Source: Fragilariopsis cylindrus CCMP1102 (taxonomy: Eukaryota; Bacillariophyta; Bacillariophyceae; Bacillariales; Bacillariaceae). Taken from it: DNA of 64,000 bases. The notes below the pieces were generated by a model, which worked only from the letters and a program-made list of their open reading frames with translations, was not told the origin of the DNA and did no database searches. Below are positions 22,119 through 33,023 of the stretch, in pieces. The stretch's first letter is position 1. Each line of letters begins with the position of its first letter. A program made the position numbers and the translations under genes. Location: assembly GCA_900095095.1 (NCBI GenBank), contig FMBT01000308.1, positions 248,001 to 312,000 on the forward strand, read 5' to 3'.

Positions 22119-23228
22119 ATGACGAGGATGGTTATTGGTGGTAACCCATCGCATCAATACTTTGTCATGGCCATAGCAGTAGCGGCATCTGCCACTGCAG
22201 CCGCTATCGCATATTGTAAGGCTAATGAACGACGGAAGCAGCGTTCCATTTTGGATTGGAAAAAGAAACGAGATGAAGAAAGGACTGGTAGAATTCGAGC
22301 AGAAGTTAAATTGCGGAATGCCTTATCTCATCTAAAAAAACAAAAATTAATAGAAGACAGCAAAAGTAATAACGACAACAAGAACGCCGATCAACACGTC
22401 CTTCCGCTCTCAACAATTGGTATCGTTGATGCACCGTATCCAAAACGTATGGGTACTCCTCGTCAAGGACAACTTGTACCAAGTTCTCGGGGTTGTATCC
22501 AATTTGTGAAATCCCTACCACCAGAAATACTTGATGGAATTGACGAATATTCACACCTGTGGGTGATTTTTCAATTTCATGAAAACACATCATTGGCTAC
22601 TAGCAGAAAGACCAAGATTAGACCACCTCGCGGGGGTGGTTTGAAAGTCGGTCAACTATCGACGCGTTCACCACATCGTCCTAACCCATTGGGATTGTCC
22701 CTTGTAACAATAAATCGATGGGATCCTTCAACTCGACGATTGTATATAAACGCACTTGATCTTGTTCATGGGACGCCTGTGTACGACGTGAAACCATACG
22801 TTCATTGGGATATCCCAAGTGAAGTAAATGTAGTACAGAATCCAAATAGTGGTAGTGTTATTGGATTAAAATTACCACATTGGGTAGAAAATAAGGACGA
22901 TGTTCTGACTAGTGTCGTCTTCGAAGAAGAAGCGGAAGAGTCACTTGAACGAATTGTTCGGTACGATCGTTTAAGTCCATTGTTGTATCCCAGTAAGGAT
23001 CCGACTTCGTTTGAGGCCGCAAAGCAAACACTAATAGAAATTTTATCTCAGGATCCAAGATCATCTCATCGAGGACTTGCGAAAAATCAACGGGGGAGTG
23101 TTGGTAAAGACGATGTCTATCGACTTACATTCGGTAAGGTTATAGTTGAATTTATAGTTACAAGAGAAGCAGGCGCCATTGTCAAGAATGTAGTAGAGGC
23201 ACCGCCACCGTCGTTGTTACCTGAGTAA
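22119..23228 (+). CDS. TRMO: TRMO-type tRNA (adenine37-N6)-methyltransferase
   Basis: 369 aa, intact. An N-terminal hydrophobic segment ('FVMAIAVAASATAAAIAYC') and a basic helix precede the TsaA/UPF0066 domain: 'TIGIVDAPYPKRMGTPRQGQ', 'LDGIDEYSHLWVIFQFHEN', 'LKVGQLSTRSPHRPNPLGLS' and 'DLVHGTPVYDVKPYVHWD'. These are the SAM-binding and dimer motifs of TrmO (human TRMO/C9orf156), which methylates N6 of t6A37 in tRNA to give m6t6A. The arrangement of an N-terminal membrane or targeting segment with a helix matches eukaryotic TRMO. The C-terminus carries the extra region seen in eukaryotes ('DVYRLTFGKVIVEFIV'). Confidence 0.92.
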   Translation: MTRMVIGGNPSHQYFVMAIAVAASATAAAIAYCKANERRKQRSILDWKKKRDEERTGRIRAEVKLRNALSHLKKQKLIEDSKSNNDNKNADQHVLPLSTIGIVDAPYPKRMGTPRQGQLVPSSRGCIQFVKSLPPEILDGIDEYSHLWVIFQFHENTSLATSRKTKIRPPRGGGLKVGQLSTRSPHRPNPLGLSLVTINRWDPSTRRLYINALDLVHGTPVYDVKPYVHWDIPSEVNVVQNPNSGSVIGLKLPHWVENKDDVLTSVVFEEEAEESLERIVRYDRLSPLLYPSKDPTSFEAAKQTLIEILSQDPRSSHRGLAKNQRGSVGKDDVYRLTFGKVIVEFIVTREAGAIVKNVVEAPPPSLLPE

Positions 23229-23965
23229 TTATAAATAGAAGGGGATGCATACAATGCATCGGATCGACGTATTGATAATAAACAAATAGGACAGAATATA
23301 GAAATCCGTAGTCAATTTTTGCTAGCTAATAAAGCCGGTCATTTTTATTAAATTTTGTTAAACTTCTAAATGCACATGCCAATTATTTTTTGAAATTATA
23401 TCGATTCTAAAAAGTCCTCTTTAGATTCTAGTACCTTATCTTAGTCTCTAAATCTAAATTGGATAGTATGATGTTCTTTTTCTATCAGGAAATTTGTAGA
23501 AGAACAATGAGCTCAACCAATTATTTTAGGAAATGAATGGTATCAATTCTAAATCCCTTTTTAGCTTCTAATAAGATTCTATCAAGTTCTCTCAGTCTAA
23601 ATTTGATCCGCAGTCAAGGTATGTATGCTTGTTAATTAACCATGGTTTCTTCTTTACTGTATCAGGAAATGTAGAAGCACAATGAGCTCACTAGACCTTC
23701 TCTAAACTTTTATTTAAAAAATTGAATCCCAGGAATCCAGTCCCGGTTGATAGAATTTGCGCCTTAATTTTGAAATTCAACGTATTCAAAATAATAAATG
23801 ACATTAAAAATTGACATTACTTCATAAATTGATTGAGTAACTTATGACAAAGATAATGCCGATTAAAAAGTCTAGAGCATTCATAAGTACTTATTTATCA
23901 CCTACCAACAGTAGCTCGTCGAAGACTCTCTCCGATAGATCGACGAGTGAGAGGCGACAACAAAC
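23229..23965. repeat. Intergenic with a degenerate direct repeat of roughly 180 bp
   Basis: Two diverged copies share the blocks 'CCAATTATTTT...GAAAT', 'ATCRATTCTAAA', 'TAGTCTCTAAATCTAAAT' or 'CTCAGTCTAAAT', and 'TATCAGGAAAT...GTAGAAG-ACAATGAGCTCA'. They lie at about 23380-23515 and 23515-23690. No coding potential. They look like an old tandem duplication or remains of a small non-autonomous repeat. Confidence 0.5.
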
Positions 23966-26900
23966 ATGCAGCAATTACGTGAAGGAGAAGAAGGAGTAGC
24001 TAGTGTTGCGAGCGGCAATCGTTCAACTTCTGGGGTTGATCCATTCGGTTTCAGTCAGCCAATGTCTCGACAACAGCAGCAGCAACATCAACAAGGAGGG
24101 CAGCTCACACACCGTGCGCGACCAGCATCGTCAACTGCACGTACCACCGCTGGTCGACGAAGAGGAGAGTCGACGATTGACCAACAGGCACAAACTATCC
24201 GAATGGCCAAGAACGCGCCCTTGTCCGATTATCTGCAACACGCACCCATCGTCCATACAAAACAGCAACGACAGAATCAGAATCAGAACGTTGTTTCACC
24301 CCAAAGAAATAGAACAAGGAACAGAATAGTTCCAAATGATAACAATGCAAATGGCAACATCAACAACAACAATAACAACAACAATTCGGAGTCTCCTCTT
24401 CAACTCCCCTTTCATCGATAGGCGTAGTATCTCCTGGAAAGCCACTCAATATCAGCCACATAACTACGCAGGATACGATAAGTCTATTGTCGAGTCCAGA
24501 TGGGGGTTTCCTGGACGGAGGAGGAAGCCCTACGTATGCAGCAGCTGTGAATCATTTCTCTCCTGTCATGGAAGAACCTGAAGGGGAATTGGAAGACCAA
24601 GGTTTTAGTGCTGACGGATCTGGTTCTAATATCCACCAAGATCGTGATCGTCGTAGCGATTCAAACAAAATGATACCACAAGTCCAACCGCCGCCACCAC
24701 TGCCACGCGTACAGCAGCAGCAACAAAGACAAAATAAGACAACAATATCTCCTTCTAAACCTTCGTCGTTTCATACAGACAAAGTCGATTCAGTAGGACG
24801 TCGTATCTCCAACAACACGAGTACGGCTTCAATTACTATGAATAACAACAATTCGCATAATAATAGTCGTCTGAGCAATAGCAGTTTCCTGTCTGATCAA
24901 GCCAAAAACCAATTGAATACTCTTGTCCAAAAGCTGCAAGAAAATCTTAGCACATGTCAACAACGACTTGACGAACAGGGCCAATTGCTTCAATCGAAGG
25001 ATGAACGAATGCAAAGTCTCGAGGAACAAGTCTATGATTTCCAACAGGACATATCACAGTCGAAGAGGCAGTTGAAGGAGGCGTCTATATCGGAACAACG
25101 AGCGCAACAAGATTCGCAAGCTTCTCTAGCGCAAAATAAAATCCTTCGGCAACAAGTCGATAGTTTACAACACAGCTTGAAGAAAAGCAAATGACATGGA
25201 AAGAAGAGCATCATCAGTCACACGTTGAACAACAAATCAACTGCAACGATTGAATGAGGAGCGGCGGCAACTGCAAGATTTGCAAAACCAATGGCTGCAA
25301 GTGCAACAAACTCAAATGAAAGAGTTGGAGGTAGAAACAAATGAATTGCGGGCACATCAAAATGAAATACAGGTAGAACAGGAAGAGTTGCACCAGAGGG
25401 AAGGAGGCGTTGATCGACGGGAACAGGAAGCACACACTCATCAGGAGCAACTGAAAAACTTACAAAGTCATTTTGAAGACCAAGAGTCACATCTGCGACA
25501 ACGGCAGGAACAGCTCAATCTCGACGAATCTCGGGTCGGAGCACAATTACAGAAGGCAACGAAACACGAACAGCGCCTCGCAGAACAAGAAAATATATAA
25601 CTTCTCAACAACAATCAATAGAGGCTCAACATGTTTTGATGGAACAGACTGTCCAAGAATTGCAACAGCAACGATTAGAGGCCGAAGAGGGACTCGAGAT
25701 CACATACAAGAATCTACAACAGGCCGAATCTCAGCTTGGAAAAACACAGCAGGATTCAAAACAGATCAAGGGTTTGTTAAAGACAAAGATGGCCACGACC
25801 AACGCGGAATGGACAAGCTTAAACTCGCAGATTGAAGATTCCAAACGACAACTAGCGACTATGCAAGACGAAGTAGAAAGATAACACAAGCCCACGAGGA
25901 ACAAACAACAATTTTTCAACAAGAAACCACAACACAAGTCGAGCAATTCCAAAATTTACAGCAATCGATGAAAGACATTCAGCAAGAAATGCTAATTGAT
26001 GAAGAAGCTATTGTTGAGCAACGACGAGAACATGAAGAATTAAAACAGGAAATCGAGCAAGATGAAAAGGAATGGTTAGAACAAAAACAGCAACTGCAAA
26101 AAGATTGGCAAGATCATGAACGGCAACAGCAAGAATCACTTGAAGAATCCTTGCGTGATCAAATTACTAAGGCTAAACATGAATTGTCGACTTTGGGTAA
26201 TTATGTGACCTCACAGAAAGAGACGCTGCAAGAAACGTACGAGGCTAGGGTGAAACAAATGGATCAAATGGGAGGAAATTTGGTCCTACTCAAAGAACAG
26301 TATACAAAAGAAAAGATTCAACTCGAGGAGGAGAAACAGAAAATGTCCGCCAAGCGACAACATTTGGATGCGTTGGTAGGACGACTAGATCGGTCAGAAC
26401 AGCAATATATGGAAAGGCAAGACGAATTGGAGTGGGAAGTTGCACGTTTAAACTCATTGTTACAAACAGAACAAGAGTCGTATGAGAAATCTAAACAGCA
26501 ACAAGTAGAAAAACACACAAAAGCAACGAATGAATTGCGTGACGCACATGGGGAAGAGATTCATAATATGGCAACACAAGTTGGTAGTCTTGAGGCAGAC
26601 CGAAATAATCTCGAACGTGAGCGTAACTCTTTCAGAGAGAAAATGGAAGAGCGTACTAAAGATAATACAGAAAAGATAGAATCGCTACGAAAAACGAAAG
26701 AATCTCTGGAGGGGCAACTGGGAAGAGCATTGGAACAAGGTAGGACAACCGAACAAACCTTAACGAATATCAAAGAGGAGCAGAATCATCGAAACGACGA
26801 AGATACAGCGGAACGAAAGAAGATGCAGCTTTTGATGCAGCGCTTGGAAGAGAATGGCGCTGCTGTCGCCGATAAGGAAAAAGAAGTAGACGATAGAGAG

Positions 26901-28923
26901 CTTTTGTTAAAGGATGCTATCACTGATCTAGAAGAACGGTTAAATGACCTTATCAAAACGGAGCAAGATGTGGAGGAACATAAGAAAACTTTCATCGAAG
27001 AGTTATCACTGCAAAGAGAAGCTTGGGAAAGGGAACGAGAGACAAAAATGGCACAGTTAGAGTACGAATTAGCTGTCAAAAGTGATAATTTCGATACCGA
27101 ATTCAATGAAAGAAGAGATAAATTGAGAGAAGATTGGAGGATACAGAAAACAGAATGGAAAAAGCAGCTTGCGGTGAGACAAAAGCGATAGAAGAAGAGC
27201 AAAAGAGAAAAGTAGAGTCAACAGAGAATGAGATCTTGTCTCGAGAACAACAGTTTCAAGAGGAACGGATGCAACAACTCAAAGCACTTAAGGTTGAAAT
27301 TGCTGTACAGCGAGAGAACTTGAAAGTCAGTAAAATAGAATCGAGAAAAAAGTCAGTTCGATAGTGAAGCATTACTAGCGAGAGAAATAATAGAAACTGA
27401 AATATCAAATCGTACGCAAGACTTAGAAGAAGAGAGGATATGATAGAGAAGCGAGCAAAATTCGAACGAGATATGACCGAACAAAGAGAGAAACTAGTAG
27501 AGATCGAATCCAACGCACGAAACGAATTGGAACGATCTCTGCAGGAAGAAAGAGATGGTTTTAATCTCGAGATATCTCAACAGCGCGATAGCGCTATTCA
27601 GCAGCTAGAAGAGGAACGTCTTGGGTTGGAGAATGAAATCGAGTCACTGCTCAGTCAACAAACGGATCATTACGCCAACCGTCAGATGGAAGCAATGAGG
27701 AATATTCTGGCCGACCATGGAGACAGGAACGAGAGGTTGTTTCCGCAGCTTTTTCCAAGTGGACTAGGGTCGCCATGTTTGAAAACGTAGAAGAGGAGCA
27801 ATCTGGATTACAAGCAGCACAAGAAGCGGTCAAGAACTCTCTGCACGAATTAGGACTTAATCGAGAGTCACTGAAAAAGATGATGTCAGACTTGGACGCT
27901 CGATCAAATGAAGTTTCGACTTTAGAGCGAGATATTGACATAACCAAAAAGCAACTTAAAACGGAGGAAAAATCCTTGGAGGAACAAAGGAAAATTTTGG
28001 AGCAAGAAAAGGGGAGATTAGGGGAGGAGAGAGTAGAGATGAATACTCAACGGGAAAAGCTTCACGATGAACGAGAACAACTACGACGAAAAGAAGAAGA
28101 ATTGCGCATTGGCTGCCTGTCGACCAATGATAACGAACAGCAACGAAAAGATCTAACGGAGAGAGAACAAGGTTTGAATGAGCAAAAAGGGCATCTAGAA
28201 AATGGACACGAATGTTTGAAAGAGGAAAAGGACAAAATGAGAGTAGATCGTGATCTTCTGGAGGAAGCGCGTGCCTCCGTGAGAGCATTAGACGATAGCT
28301 GCAAAACTCGACAGAATGAACTAGATGAGCGTGAGAGGTCTTTAGCTTCAAAACAAGATATGATTGAAGATAAAGAGAATGCTTTGGCAGAAAGAGAAAG
28401 AAGCCAAGGGGCCGTATCAAGTAATGTTGATCGAGCAGTTTCCCAAGTCCTGGACCAAAGTATGAACTTTGAACGGAAATGGATGGAAGAAACAGCTGCT
28501 GCTGTGTTTGAGCGTGAAAGCGAATTGAATAAGAAAGAAACAAGTTTGCGGAGAAAAGAAGAAGACCTGAATGTACGCGAGAAACAGATCTCAAGCGAAT
28601 CCCAGGAAATTGTAGATGCACAAGTTCGAATCCGAACACTAGCAGAGAAACTACGAGATAAGGAGGAGCGTGTCAAAAACACAGAAATGCACTACAACAC
28701 TGAACTGAAGAAATGCAGAGAAGCTCAGAAAAAAGTGGCCGAGATGGCTGGTCGGCTGAAGAAGAAGAATGAGGAGATGAAGGATCGGAATCTTAACTTA
28801 GAAAAGCGCATGGTAGAGTGTGACGCCCTTGAGCGGCAACTAAGGCATTGGCAGAGAGAACTGGAAGATGGAGGAACTACGGCAATGTCAGGAGATGGGA
28901 GTGATTTGGGGTTTAGCTTTTAG
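23966..28923 (+). CDS. Very long coiled-coil protein gene, split by about nine one-base frame breaks
   Basis: A single gene of about 1,650 codons is inferred from a chain of open frames on one strand. The first 300 residues are low complexity (Gln/Asn/Ser); the rest is Glu/Gln/Lys/Arg-rich heptad-type coiled coil to the end at 28923 ('LGFSF'). The longest unbroken frames are 25968-27191 and 27775-28923. Breaks lie in the AAC repeat near 24360-24390 and at 25183 (A4), 25234 (A3), 25590 (A4), 25877 (A3), 27181 (A4), 27346 (A6), 27436 (GG) and 27726 (GG). In seven of these eight homopolymers one added base restores the coiled coil; at 27346 the change is of a different size. No substitution-type stop is needed anywhere. 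A structural, centrosomal, Golgi or motor-cargo role is typical of such proteins, but the family cannot be named. Confidence 0.7.
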
Positions 28924-29250
28924 ACATTTATATTTTTCTTCGTCTGCGATGGTTAGAAGTTTATATCTTAAAGCAAGCATAATTAACTCGAGTAGTAAAG
29001 TAGTTTGGGGTGTTATTTTGGACCGAAAAATGTAGTAATTTTTTTGAATATAATAGAATCTACTTGTAGTAGGACTACTAAAAAGCAAATAGGTGCCCAG
29101 AGGGCTACGAGCTGCAGTACACGTTTATGGTACCAGCTATATATAACTAGATAAGCGATATATTATATTTTTGATTTGCAACTTCAAAATTGTATTTCAT
29201 CCGTTCGAGAAGTGTGATTCGGCAGAACCAATTCAACATTCTTCCAAACC
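28924..29250. other. Convergent intergenic region
   Basis: A 327-bp AT-rich spacer between two convergent genes. It should hold both polyadenylation signals. No hairpin or repeat stands out. Confidence 0.35.
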
Positions 29251-30303
29251 TTAATCATCCTTCTTTCTATCAGCTTGATTCGAGTCCAATTCATGTAAAG
29301 TCTTCGCTATTGTCTCATCCTCAAACTCTTTCAAAACCAAACAACAGGCTGTAGCAGGCCCTAAAACGGGGGTTAGCAATAGTGCTTTCAAGGCTTTTAA
29401 CTCGCTACCGCGATAGGCGATGAAGATTAGAAGTCCAATATATAACACTCCCGTATCAATTGTCATGAAGGCTACTGCTCCAGTTGCATCTATCCAAATA
29501 TCATTCCAAAGATCTCCCATGGATGTTCCGTACGATTTATAGAAAATAGCAACCCAAACCAACCAGCCAACGAAACCTACAAACATCAATAATGTATAAA
29601 CATTCTTAGTAGCACGAGAAGATCTTTTTATGTTCTGTGCGGTTGCAGGGAGTGATGACGATGCGTCCTTCCATAAGATTGCACTACTCAAAGCTAAAAT
29701 TGGCCCTCCTAGGATACCTGCACAAATCGTCCACAGATACGAATCCGTTGGCGCTGAAAAAGCAATCGCGGTCAGGATAATAGCCGGAAGGCTTAACAAA
29801 GCTGAACAGACGATACGATAATTAGTCAAAGATCCACCCCGTGTACTCGCTCCAAAAATATAACTTGGGATCCAAATCAAGGGGAAAATAACAGATACTC
29901 CAAGCAGTTGAGATAACAAACCCGTAATAATCGGGTATCTTATGGGACCCCAAGCTCCAGCACGTCCAGCTTCATGGATGGTAATAACTGTGGTCGGTAA
30001 TGCCACTACCATAATCCCTCCCCAAGTCAAAATCCCTGCTGGGTATGTCTGTCTGAGCTCTAATAGAAATTGGGTAATCAAACACACCAACACGTTGAAG
30101 ACTTTGAAGCCTACCATGGGCTCATAGGCATGATAGCCAGTCTTGGATGCGAAGTCATCCACACTAATATCAGGATTAGTACAAGCTGCAATGATAGGTT
30201 CAAATACTGGTCCCGAAATAGCGCTCACTTTGACGAATGTCCAGATGCCGAGGAGAAATGATGATAAGGCATAGACTATTTGCCTTTTACGAATTGGTTC
30301 CAT
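29251..30303 (-). CDS. Multi-pass membrane protein of unknown family
   Basis: 350 aa, intact, ATG at 30303. About eight hydrophobic segments can be seen, for example 'IVYALSSFLLGIWTFVKV', 'VFNVLVCLITQFLLEL', 'ITGLLSQLLGVSVIFPLIWI', 'VYTLLMFVGFVGWLVWVAIF' and 'GVLYIGLLIFIAYRG'. The N-terminus starts 'MEPIRKRQ' and the tail is hydrophilic and acidic/basic. Short loops with conserved-looking residues ('HEAGRAGAWGPIRYPI') suggest a transporter-like or enzyme-like membrane protein, but I recognise no family. The hAT transposon's left end lies only 205 bp upstream of the start codon, probably inside or close to its promoter. Confidence 0.75.
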   Translation of the reverse strand: MEPIRKRQIVYALSSFLLGIWTFVKVSAISGPVFEPIIAACTNPDISVDDFASKTGYHAYEPMVGFKVFNVLVCLITQFLLELRQTYPAGILTWGGIMVVALPTTVITIHEAGRAGAWGPIRYPIITGLLSQLLGVSVIFPLIWIPSYIFGASTRGGSLTNYRIVCSALLSLPAIILTAIAFSAPTDSYLWTICAGILGGPILALSSAILWKDASSSLPATAQNIKRSSRATKNVYTLLMFVGFVGWLVWVAIFYKSYGTSMGDLWNDIWIDATGAVAFMTIDTGVLYIGLLIFIAYRGSELKALKALLLTPVLGPATACCLVLKEFEDETIAKTLHELDSNQADRKKDD

Positions 30304-30499
30304 CCTTTATCTGGTTCTTCGATCTTCGATACGTTTGCTCTCGATGCTTTGTTTGTGCTTTCGAGTTTGTAAGAGAAGCTTTCTTGTACTTTTATGTTAT
30401 TACTATTATTATCGATGATGCTTCATTCATCTTTAGTTTTGAGGTGACCAAAAAAGTTTACTATCATCATTGTAAATGGATCTATTATTGTGCGAGATA

Positions 30500-30507
30500 G
30501 TGAGTTT
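30500..30507. repeat. Left target-site duplication (GTGAGTTT)
   Basis: GTGAGTTT directly precedes the left terminal repeat and is repeated exactly at 43864-43871 directly after the right one. Eight bases is the duplication length made by hAT transposases. Confidence 0.95.
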
Positions 30508-30525
30508 TAGGGTTTGGAAACTTCA
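30508..30525 (+). repeat. Left terminal inverted repeat of the hAT element (18 bp)
   Basis: Exact inverse of 43846-43863; identity ends after TTCA, where the next base differs (A on the left, C on the right). Confidence 0.95.
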
Positions 30526-31166
30526 ATTTATCCACGTCTCGATAATTTCAAGTTTTTTGAATTTTAGAGAAACTTCACTAATTTCAAAAAAAAAATGGAA
30601 ATTTCGAATGAGCTGATAGTTTCAGTCAACCGCACCTCTCGTGAAACTTCGAAATGACTGAAATTTTCTAATTCCTAATTTAGAAGTTTCATGTATTTGA
30701 ATGTTTGTTTTTAGTGTAATTCTCTAAAAATAAGCTTAACACACCGCTTTTGTATGCCTCTGTCACTGTTTTAAGGTAACCTTCTCCTACGTTTCTTTCA
30801 CCTTCATCCTCTATTAGTCGATATTAAAAATGGAGACGCTTAGTGTTATTGCTTTATTTGTGCGATGGAGTGGATTCTTACTCCTTCATCGTATGCACTT
30901 ACTCCACGAATTATCACAATATGTCTCGATTTATCCTGGTGCATCGTACATCTTTACAAGCAATGGAGTGGATTCTTACTCCTTCATCGTATGCACTTAC
31001 TCCACGAATTATCATAATATGTCTCGTCTTATTCTGGTGCATGGTATATTTTTACATCCACTTTACGAATCATCACCATCACACCGCATTCCCTCATAAA
31101 ATCTAATTCCAATCAAAGAAATCTCATCAAACATTTCAACCAATTTAAATCTTCAAATAACTCATC
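30526..31166. repeat. Left sub-terminal region: GAAACTTC motifs and a 98-bp tandem duplication
   Basis: GAAACTTC occurs at 30569 and 30643 and inverted at 30683, in addition to the copy in the terminal repeat at 30517. Sub-terminal repeats of this kind are transposase-binding sites in known hAT elements. From 30865 a segment beginning ATGGAGTGGATTCTTACTCC is repeated at 30963 with few differences (period 98 bp). Open frames crossing it are repeat artefacts. The last 100 bp lead into the ORC1-like gene. Confidence 0.8.
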
Positions 31167-33023
31167 ATGAGTCACTTAAACGATACCACCTCCTCCGAAG
31201 TATTAGACGCAGCCCTTGGATTGGTTAACATGACTGCAACTGATTCTTATATTTCCAAATCCGTTACTCCCGATCATCATCACCGCTCATTGGCAGTGCG
31301 AGACGCAATTGCATCTAGTCCTATCATGGAAGTAGATAACTACTCTTCGATGGCTTCCCTTCCAGTGACCAAACCAAAACTCAACGCCTGTATCAAGCGA
31401 ATTGCATTCCTGGCAGTCCACGAGAAACTTACCTTACGTCGTAAATATCTATCTCGCTGTGACTATGACAAAATCACGCAAATGGTCAAGAGACAGTTTA
31501 ATATTCCACCTAATTGTACCATTAATTTGAAGAAAATTCAACGAGCCATGCTATTATTTGACAGCCAGCCATTGATCGTCGACAACAATTCTATTGAACC
31601 TCATCCACGACGACATCAATGTATTACCAAATTCACTCTTAATGATGCTGCTATGCTGTTGGAGTTACCGAATAAACAACAGCCATCTATTTCAGGTAAA
31701 GACGTAATGGAGACTCTGGTGCTATCACAGAAAGTATTGAAGCAACAAAACGATCATAACGAACTTATTCCAACACCGAACATTCAACAATCGTGCCTCG
31801 CACTCAACCATTTCTTTCGACACGTCTACGATTCTCAAGCTGAGGTTGGGAACTCTAATGGTGACCCGTCCGTCATCTATTGTTGTGGTTCGGCGGGTAC
31901 AGGAAAGACTACGACTGTTCGTCATATGGCCCACCTAGCGAGGGAACGAACAATCAAGAAAGACGACGCTGAATCTGATTCACTGTATTTTGTGAACTGT
32001 TCCACTCTCCCATTTGGTACAACAGCCATCAAAGCATACAAATATTTACTAAATCATTATGGAATCAATAAGTTACAATTCAGAGAGAGAGGCAGTTCCC
32101 GTTCATTAGATGGTTGTACAATCATCATCTTGGACGAAATAGATTTAATCGTTGGTCAGAAAGGTTTGGAAGGCATGGTGAAGGGATTGTTAGAGATTGC
32201 ATCGAAGAAGGAATCGTTGTTGGCTATTGTTGGAGTATCAACGTCGGTGTTCAACAAGAAGTCAGAAAAGTTGCTCCAGATGGGTATGGGTTCCAACAAA
32301 GTAGTATTCCCTACTTATAAAAAGGACGACTTGATGGATTTATTTCGATACACTGTTGGTTTTGATGCAATCAACGCCCAAACAGTTTCTTTTGTTGCAG
32401 CTAAAGTTTCTCATGCATCTGGAGATGCCCGTACTTTCTTCAATATAATGGATCGTACCATTGATGCAGCAATGCATCGCATCGAAGAAAACGATAAAGA
32501 ACTTTTATTTAGTCCATACAGGCCTAAAAAAAGTATACCACTTACCCGTATTCACGATGCAATGGAAGTCTTTATGAGTGACTCACCACAATTCAAGAAC
32601 AACATTTTATTGTTACCTGAATACCAACGTCAAGTTTTAATATTAGGGTGTTATGTTGAGAAGTATTTCGATGGTAAACCACTCACACTTAGTATATTTG
32701 CCACATTTGTTCGCCAAGCCCAATCAAGTGAATCAAGTGAGGAAATGTCGCTGGTCCAAATCAAAGATATCATCGAACATCTGGAAGACACAGGACTTGT
32801 TAAGGTAACAGTCGCTGAGAAGAAACAACGTAAACGTGGATCACAAAAGAAACTTGTGGGTCCATCTCTGGCTCTGACTCTGTCTGAATTTTCGCGTGCG
32901 ACGATTCGCTTTGATCATGCACTTGAAGAGGTGGAGTGTGCTATTGGGGAAATTGTTTCGGATAACCCTCATTACACCTCACTTGTTCATCGGTTTGAAG
33001 AGATAGTAGCACGTTATATGTAA
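31167..33023 (+). CDS. ORC1/CDC6-like AAA+ ATPase inside the transposon
   Basis: 618 aa, intact, no intron. An unrecognised N-terminal region of about 230 residues is followed by an AAA+ domain: Walker A 'GSAGTGKTT' (Lys247), Walker B 'IIILDEID' (Asp323-Glu324), a sensor-1-like 'LLAIVGVSTSV' and the sensor-2 helix 'SHASGDARTFFNIMDRTI'. The last 150 residues look like the winged-helix domain of ORC1/CDC6 ('LPEYQRQVLILGCYVEKYF', 'QIKDIIEHLEDTGLVKV'). ORC1/CDC6 proteins load the MCM helicase at replication origins. There is no BAH domain. All ATPase residues are present, so activity is likely. Its place between the element's ends marks it as transposon cargo and not the host's own copy (inference). 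Confidence 0.88.
   Translation: MSHLNDTTSSEVLDAALGLVNMTATDSYISKSVTPDHHHRSLAVRDAIASSPIMEVDNYSSMASLPVTKPKLNACIKRIAFLAVHEKLTLRRKYLSRCDYDKITQMVKRQFNIPPNCTINLKKIQRAMLLFDSQPLIVDNNSIEPHPRRHQCITKFTLNDAAMLLELPNKQQPSISGKDVMETLVLSQKVLKQQNDHNELIPTPNIQQSCLALNHFFRHVYDSQAEVGNSNGDPSVIYCCGSAGTGKTTTVRHMAHLARERTIKKDDAESDSLYFVNCSTLPFGTTAIKAYKYLLNHYGINKLQFRERGSSRSLDGCTIIILDEIDLIVGQKGLEGMVKGLLEIASKKESLLAIVGVSTSVFNKKSEKLLQMGMGSNKVVFPTYKKDDLMDLFRYTVGFDAINAQTVSFVAAKVSHASGDARTFFNIMDRTIDAAMHRIEENDKELLFSPYRPKKSIPLTRIHDAMEVFMSDSPQFKNNILLLPEYQRQVLILGCYVEKYFDGKPLTLSIFATFVRQAQSSESSEEMSLVQIKDIIEHLEDTGLVKVTVAEKKQRKRGSQKKLVGPSLALTLSEFSRATIRFDHALEEVECAIGEIVSDNPHYTSLVHRFEEIVARYM

Noticed and set aside
27956-28682. Minus-strand frames of 206 and 227 codons
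   Set aside because: Antisense of the coiled-coil gene; the composition mirrors Glu/Lys/Gln codons and no domain is visible.
23966-28923. Euplotes-type +1 programmed frameshifting
   Set aside because: The switches go in the other direction (one base missing), do not follow the AAA-TAR pattern, and other long genes in the window read straight through.
30830-31106. Two open frames of 87-89 codons upstream of the ORC1-like gene
   Set aside because: They are created by the 98-bp tandem duplication and have no other support.
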